DNA from: Marinobacter sp. LQ44
GTDB lineage: Bacteria; Pseudomonadota; Gammaproteobacteria; Pseudomonadales; Oleiphilaceae
Assembly: GCF_001447155.2 (NCBI RefSeq)
Contig: NZ_CP014754.1
Span: forward strand, 1,922,001 to 1,986,000
DNA length: 64,000 bases
Reading direction: 5' to 3'
Below are positions 60,435 to 64,000 of the stretch, in pieces. Made by a program: the position numbers and the translations under genes. Each line of letters starts with the position of its first letter. The stretch's first letter is position 1. Under the pieces are notes generated by a model. The model saw only the letters and a list, made by a program, of their open reading frames with translations, was not told the origin of the DNA and ran no database searches.

Positions 60435-62138
60435 ATGGCTGTCAGTTACAAGCCACAACTGAACTACACCGATTTCAAGGATCTGACGGAGCAGATTCAT
60501 TTCCAAAGCTCGGAAGGCAAGATCTGGTTTGGCGAGCAGCGGATGCTGCTGATGAACCTCACCTCTCTGGGTGCGTTTCGCCGTGAGATCGTCAACAGCA
60601 TGGGCGCAGAGAGAGCCAAGGGGTTCTTTCTGCGGCTGGGTTATCTGTCTGGTCTGAAAGATGCCGAGCTGGCCCGCAAACTTCGCCCGCATTGCAGTGA
60701 GCTGGACATTTTCCTGGCAGGCCCCCAGTTACACTCGCTCAAAGGCATGGTCAAGGTGATCCCGCTGGAAATCGATCTGGACCAGGAAACCGGCGATTTC
60801 TATGGCCGCCTTGAATGGATTGACTCCTGGGAAGTGGAAATCTGCAAAACCGAACTGGGGCAAATGAGCGAGCCGGCCTGCTGGGTTTTGCTGGGGTACG
60901 CCTGCGCCTATACATCGTCATTCATGGGGCGGGAAATTATCTTCCGGGAGGTGAGTTGTCGGGGTTGTGGCGACGAGAAATGCATTATTGAAGGCAAACC
61001 GGCAGAGGAATGGCCGGATGCAAAAGAATTTTCCCGCCACTTCAAAGCAGACCCGATCATTGAAGAGCTCTACGACCTGCAGGAGCAACTGAACTCCCTG
61101 CGCAGTACCCTGCAGCGACAGCAGGGCCAGTACTACGGCATCGGCCAGTCGGCTTCCTATAACAAAGTGTGCAAGATGATCGACAAGGCAGCCCAGGGCA
61201 AGGTGTCTGTGCTGCTGCTCGGTGAAACCGGCGTTGGTAAGGAGGTCATCGCCAAGAGTGTTCACCTCCGCAGCGAGCGGGCTGACGGCCCGTTCATCGC
61301 CGTCAACTGCGCTGCCATTCCGCCAGACCTGATTGAAGCCGAGCTGTTCGGGGTGGAAAAAGGCGCCTATACCGGCGCCAACCAGGCCCGTGAGGGTCGC
61401 TTCGAACGCGCCCACGGCGGCACGATTTTTCTGGACGAAGTGATTGAACTGACCCCTCGGGCCCAGGCAACCCTGTTAAGGGTTCTGCAGGAGGGCGAGT
61501 TGGAGCGGGTGGGCGACAACCGTACCCGCAAGGTGAATGTCCGGGTGATTGCCGCGACTAATGAAAGCCTTGAGCAAGCGGTCGAGCAAGGCCGGTTCCG
61601 GGCCGATCTGTTCTATCGCCTCAACGTGTTCCCGGTACAGATTCCGGCCTTGCGGGATCGCCTGGAAGACCTGCCTCTGCTGGTGGGGCACTTTCTTGAA
61701 AAGTTTCACGCCCAGTACGAGAAGCGCACGCTTGGCCTCTCCGACAAGGCATTGTCGCTGTGCATGAGCTACCACTGGCCGGGCAATATCCGGGAACTGG
61801 AGAATGTGATTGAGCGGGGGGTGATCCTGACCGACAACAACGAAACCATCAGTCAGGATGCCCTGTTTGTGACTCCGCCCGCGACGGACAAACAGCCAGG
61901 TGAGCGTATTGATGAAGAAGGCAATATGCGGTCCGGCCCACCGGAAGGCGGCACGAGCAGCTGGTCAGATACGATTCTGGGGGCTGGAATAAGCCTGGAT
62001 GAGGTAGAGGAAACCCTGATGCGCCAAGCCATGGAGCAAGCCAATCAGAACGTCTCCAAAGCCGCCCGACTGCTGGGCCTCACTCGCCCCGCCCTAGCTT
62101 ACCGCCTGAAGAAATCCGGCATTCTTGTTGAAAGCTGA
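60435..62138 (+). CDS. dmpR: Sigma-54-dependent phenol-responsive activator
   Basis: A 567-residue NtrC-type activator. The N-terminal V4R sensor keeps His100 and Trp128 (phenol contacts) and Cys149, Glu172, Cys175 and Cys183 (zinc site), at a constant offset of six from the numbering I recall for MopR. The AAA+ domain has Walker A GETGVGKE (263-270), the sigma-54 contact loop GAYTGA (310-315) and Walker B TIFLDE (330-335). The C-terminal Fis-type HTH is NVSKAARLLGLTRPALAYRL. It activates the divergent dmp operon when phenol is bound, and probably the downstream operon at 62400 as well. Confidence 0.95.
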   Translation: MAVSYKPQLNYTDFKDLTEQIHFQSSEGKIWFGEQRMLLMNLTSLGAFRREIVNSMGAERAKGFFLRLGYLSGLKDAELARKLRPHCSELDIFLAGPQLHSLKGMVKVIPLEIDLDQETGDFYGRLEWIDSWEVEICKTELGQMSEPACWVLLGYACAYTSSFMGREIIFREVSCRGCGDEKCIIEGKPAEEWPDAKEFSRHFKADPIIEELYDLQEQLNSLRSTLQRQQGQYYGIGQSASYNKVCKMIDKAAQGKVSVLLLGETGVGKEVIAKSVHLRSERADGPFIAVNCAAIPPDLIEAELFGVEKGAYTGANQAREGRFERAHGGTIFLDEVIELTPRAQATLLRVLQEGELERVGDNRTRKVNVRVIAATNESLEQAVEQGRFRADLFYRLNVFPVQIPALRDRLEDLPLLVGHFLEKFHAQYEKRTLGLSDKALSLCMSYHWPGNIRELENVIERGVILTDNNETISQDALFVTPPATDKQPGERIDEEGNMRSGPPEGGTSSWSDTILGAGISLDEVEETLMRQAMEQANQNVSKAARLLGLTRPALAYRLKKSGILVES

Positions 62139-62219
62139 CCAGCAACCTGACTCTTGCAGCAACAGGGATGTTGCAGCACTTGACCGCCGCCTTACGAAAT
62201 GGACAACCCGCCAGATCAC

Positions 62220-62275
62220 TTGATCATTTGATTAAAATCAAACCCTGAAAATCCTCCTCTGCTGTTCGATCAAAC
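62220..62275 (+). promoter_or_regulatory. Second set of DmpR-like activating sites
   Basis: TTGATCA at 62220-62226 runs into TTTGATTAAAATCAAA at 62227-62242, and TTCGATCAAAC is at 62265-62275. They lie about 60-115 bases upstream of the sigma-54 promoter at 62335 and resemble the half-sites in front of dmpK. Confidence 0.55.
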
Positions 62276-62334
62276 CACTCGACGCTTTCCATTTATATCA
62301 ATTATTCAACAACTTAATTAATCAATATCCCAAA

Positions 62335-62350
62335 TGGCACAGCCGTTGCT
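62335..62350 (+). promoter_or_regulatory. Sigma-54 promoter, identical to that of dmpK
   Basis: TGGCACAGCCGTTGCT is base-for-base the same as the dmpK promoter element and faces the YCF48-like gene, whose start codon is 50 bases further on. An ATG inside the element at 62334 opens a longer frame, which is rejected for this reason. Confidence 0.85.
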
Positions 62351-62399
62351 GATGGCATTGTCAGTCGCTTTTCACAACAACAAAGACGGTGACAAAACA

Positions 62400-63392
62400 A
62401 TGCAAAACGCTTTCCTGCGCTCAACGCGCAAAACGGCGGTGGCTGTCGCAGTAGTCGGCGCATCGTCGCTTATCCTGACCGGGTGCGAAGCACCGCTGAA
62501 TCTGGAATCCGTCAGGGCGGTTTCAGAGCAACCCTCAAAACGCACAGATTTCTACCAGGCCATGGCCAGCAACCACCAGGTGATTGTGGTGTCTGGCAAT
62601 GATGGGGTTCTCCTGGCCAGTGATGACCAAGGCGATACCTGGAAGCGGCTACCGGTCGGCGCCGCCCGCAGTTTCCTGGCCATGGATGTGTGCCCAGATA
62701 ACTCCTTTGTCGCGCTGGCCTTCGACAACCACATCTGGCACGGCACAGCCGATGCGTCCGAGTGGACAGCCCACGCCATGCCCAGCCAGGAGCAGATGAT
62801 GACCGCGGCCTGCGGGCCCGATGGTAGCTGGCTCGCCGCAGGCAGCTTTACCACCGTTCAGTTCAGCACCGATCAAGGCGAAAGCTGGGACGAAACCTCC
62901 CTCTACGAAGACGCCATTATCAACAATCTCCAGTTTGTCAGTGACGAGCAGGTGATCGCCACCGGCGAATACGGGCTGGTTCTGCGCAGCGACGACAGTG
63001 GCATGAACTGGGAAATCGCCGGCCGTGTTCCGGACGAGTTCTACATTCACGCCAGTTACTTCGCATCTGAGTCTGAAGGCTGGGTAGGTGGCCTGAACGG
63101 CTTCATCTATCACACCACGGACGGCGGTGAGAGCTGGAATCAGGTGCCGGCCGAAACCTCCGCACCGGTGTTTGGCTTCATTGCGGGTGCAGGTGCCGTC
63201 TACGCCCTGGCCGATAACGCCACGGTACTGAAACTGGGCGATGCCGGCTGGAGAAAGATCTCGGAATCCAGCCAACCACTCTACCTGAGAGCCGGGCTGG
63301 CTCTGCCAGACCATCGCCTGTTGGTGGCCGGTGGCCGGGGCCTGCTCTTCGACCTTGAACTCCCCACGGCCCTTGCCGCCAGTAAAGACTGA
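62400..63392 (+). CDS. YCF48-like beta-propeller lipoprotein
   Basis: A 330-residue lipoprotein. The signal ends in SLILTGC with the lipidated Cys near residue 29. The mature protein has repeated BNR/YCF48-type blocks (LLASDDQGDTWKRL, FSTDQGESWDET, LRSDDSGMNWEIA, YHTTDGGESWNQ), about one per propeller blade. Such proteins often sit before an RND/MMPL transporter gene, as here, and may act as its periplasmic partner. The start at 62400 follows GGTGAC and lies downstream of the sigma-54 promoter. The function of the pair is unknown. Confidence 0.82.
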   Translation: MQNAFLRSTRKTAVAVAVVGASSLILTGCEAPLNLESVRAVSEQPSKRTDFYQAMASNHQVIVVSGNDGVLLASDDQGDTWKRLPVGAARSFLAMDVCPDNSFVALAFDNHIWHGTADASEWTAHAMPSQEQMMTAACGPDGSWLAAGSFTTVQFSTDQGESWDETSLYEDAIINNLQFVSDEQVIATGEYGLVLRSDDSGMNWEIAGRVPDEFYIHASYFASESEGWVGGLNGFIYHTTDGGESWNQVPAETSAPVFGFIAGAGAVYALADNATVLKLGDAGWRKISESSQPLYLRAGLALPDHRLLVAGGRGLLFDLELPTALAASKD

Positions 63393-63404
63393 GGATTCCC
63401 ACCA

Positions 63405-64000
63405 TGTCCCAACTGCATCGTTTCACGCATTTGCTGCACCTGTTGGAAGTGTGGATCTTCAACAATCCACGCAAGGTGTTGTCGTTAATTGCCATTCTCA
63501 CCCTGATGTTTGCCCTGCGCATTCCGGGGCTCAAGATTTTCACCGATTTCGCGGACCTGTTGCCGCAACAGCACCCCTACATTGAGCTGCACAACAGCAT
63601 CAAAGACAGCTTTGGCGGCGCCAACGTGCTGGTGGTTGGTGTTGAATTCGAAGAAGGGGACATTTTCACCAACGAGAACCTGGCGCGGATTGATCGCATT
63701 ACCCAAGCGGTGGACAGCCTGCCGGGGGTCAACCACAACCTGGTGTCCAGCGTTACCCACCGCAATTCCCGGAAGGTGTGGCTGACGGAAGTCGGCAGCA
63801 TCAACTCCGAGCCTTACTACGATTCCACCCGGGGCCTGTACTCACCGGAGGCTCTTGAAGCCATGCGTGCGGATGTGGCTGCCAACCCGCGGGTTTACGG
63901 CCCCCTGGTGTCACCGGACCTGAAGATGGCCCTGGTGAAAGCCCAGCTGATTGAAGGCCAACTGGACTACGAAACAACCTTCGCCCAACTCCAGCAGCTT
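63405..64000 (+). CDS. MMPL/RND-family transporter (partial, cut by window end)
   Basis: The first 198 residues of a large transporter starting MSQLHRFTHLLHLLEVWIFN. One N-terminal helix (VLSLIAILTLMFALRIPGL) is followed by a periplasmic domain (FADLLPQQHPYIELHNSIKDSFGGANVLVVGVE), typical of the RND superfamily MMPL-like exporters. The gene starts 12 bases after the YCF48-like gene and must be in the same operon. The rest lies outside the window. It may import or export a hydrophobic aromatic; the direction is not known. Confidence 0.82.

Noticed and set aside
62334..62399. The upstream ATG at 62334 as the start of the YCF48-like protein
   Set aside because: This ATG overlaps the sigma-54 promoter element and would place 22 residues before the lipoprotein signal; the ATG at 62400 with GGTGAC is better.
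1..64000. CRISPR array
   Set aside because: No regular repeat-spacer series was found; the only tandem repeats are the 23-bp IS21 end units.

Overview
The window looks like a chromosomal segment of a marine, hydrocarbon- and aromatic-degrading gammaproteobacterium. The gene content (phenol hydroxylase/meta-cleavage cluster, molybdenum or tungsten formate dehydrogenase cluster with Tup transporter, a CYP153-type P450 remnant, AraC and TetR regulators, RND pumps) fits a Marinobacter-like genome. That assignment is inference from family resemblance; there is no rRNA to confirm it.

Layout. 1-8011: an AraC regulator, then a TetR regulator divergent from a tightly overlapping five-gene operon (two hotdog thioesterases, an alpha/beta hydrolase, a periplasmic adaptor lipoprotein and an RND pump), with a perfect 24-bp palindrome between them. 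8293-13649: minus-strand genes including a GST/cupin/TetR/dienelactone hydrolase/aldo-keto reductase group with a near-palindromic operator in front of the GST, and an LpxR-like outer-membrane protein. 14319-14408: a 48-bp 3' fragment of tRNA-Arg(CCG) followed by a terminator, which looks like an attachment-site scar.

14469-24244 is a small accessory zone. An abiE toxin-antitoxin operon has its toxin gene (abiEii) split by an IS21-family element with an 8-bp target duplication. That IS21 element has its own istA split by a RIT element (three overlapping tyrosine recombinases with 87-bp terminal inverted repeats). A hipBA module follows.

24304-42419 is a formate dehydrogenase biogenesis region: tungstate-type ABC transporter (tupBCA) with a divergent excisionase-HTH/PBP regulator, fdhD, mobA, mobB, moeA; a minus-strand accessory operon (multi-cluster Fe-S protein, Mrp ATPase, lipoate-ligase-like protein, small conserved protein); then DUF3305, DUF3306, a TorD chaperone, a small Tat-signal protein, the catalytic, Fe-S and cytochrome b subunits, a 41-aa membrane peptide and a TusA-like protein. 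The order suggests oxyanion uptake, cofactor synthesis, sulfuration, chaperoning and assembly of one periplasmic, quinone-linked enzyme.

42465-46747 mixes household genes (MepM-type peptidase, MscS channel, PanE-type reductase) with decayed fragments (P450 C-terminus, fructosamine kinase). 46827-60070 is a complete dmp-type operon in canonical order K-L-M-N-O-P-Q-B-C-D-E-F-G-H-I, reading leftward, with two extra distal genes: a LigB/DODA-like protein that has lost its metal ligands and a GlcG/HbpS-family protein. The divergent dmpR activator (60435-62138) retains the phenol- and zinc-binding residues. A sigma-54 promoter lies in front of dmpK, and an identical 16-base promoter lies on the other side of dmpR, in front of a YCF48-like lipoprotein and an MMPL/RND transporter cut by the window end. 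This suggests that DmpR controls a second, transport-related operon, and it is the most interesting testable signal in the window.
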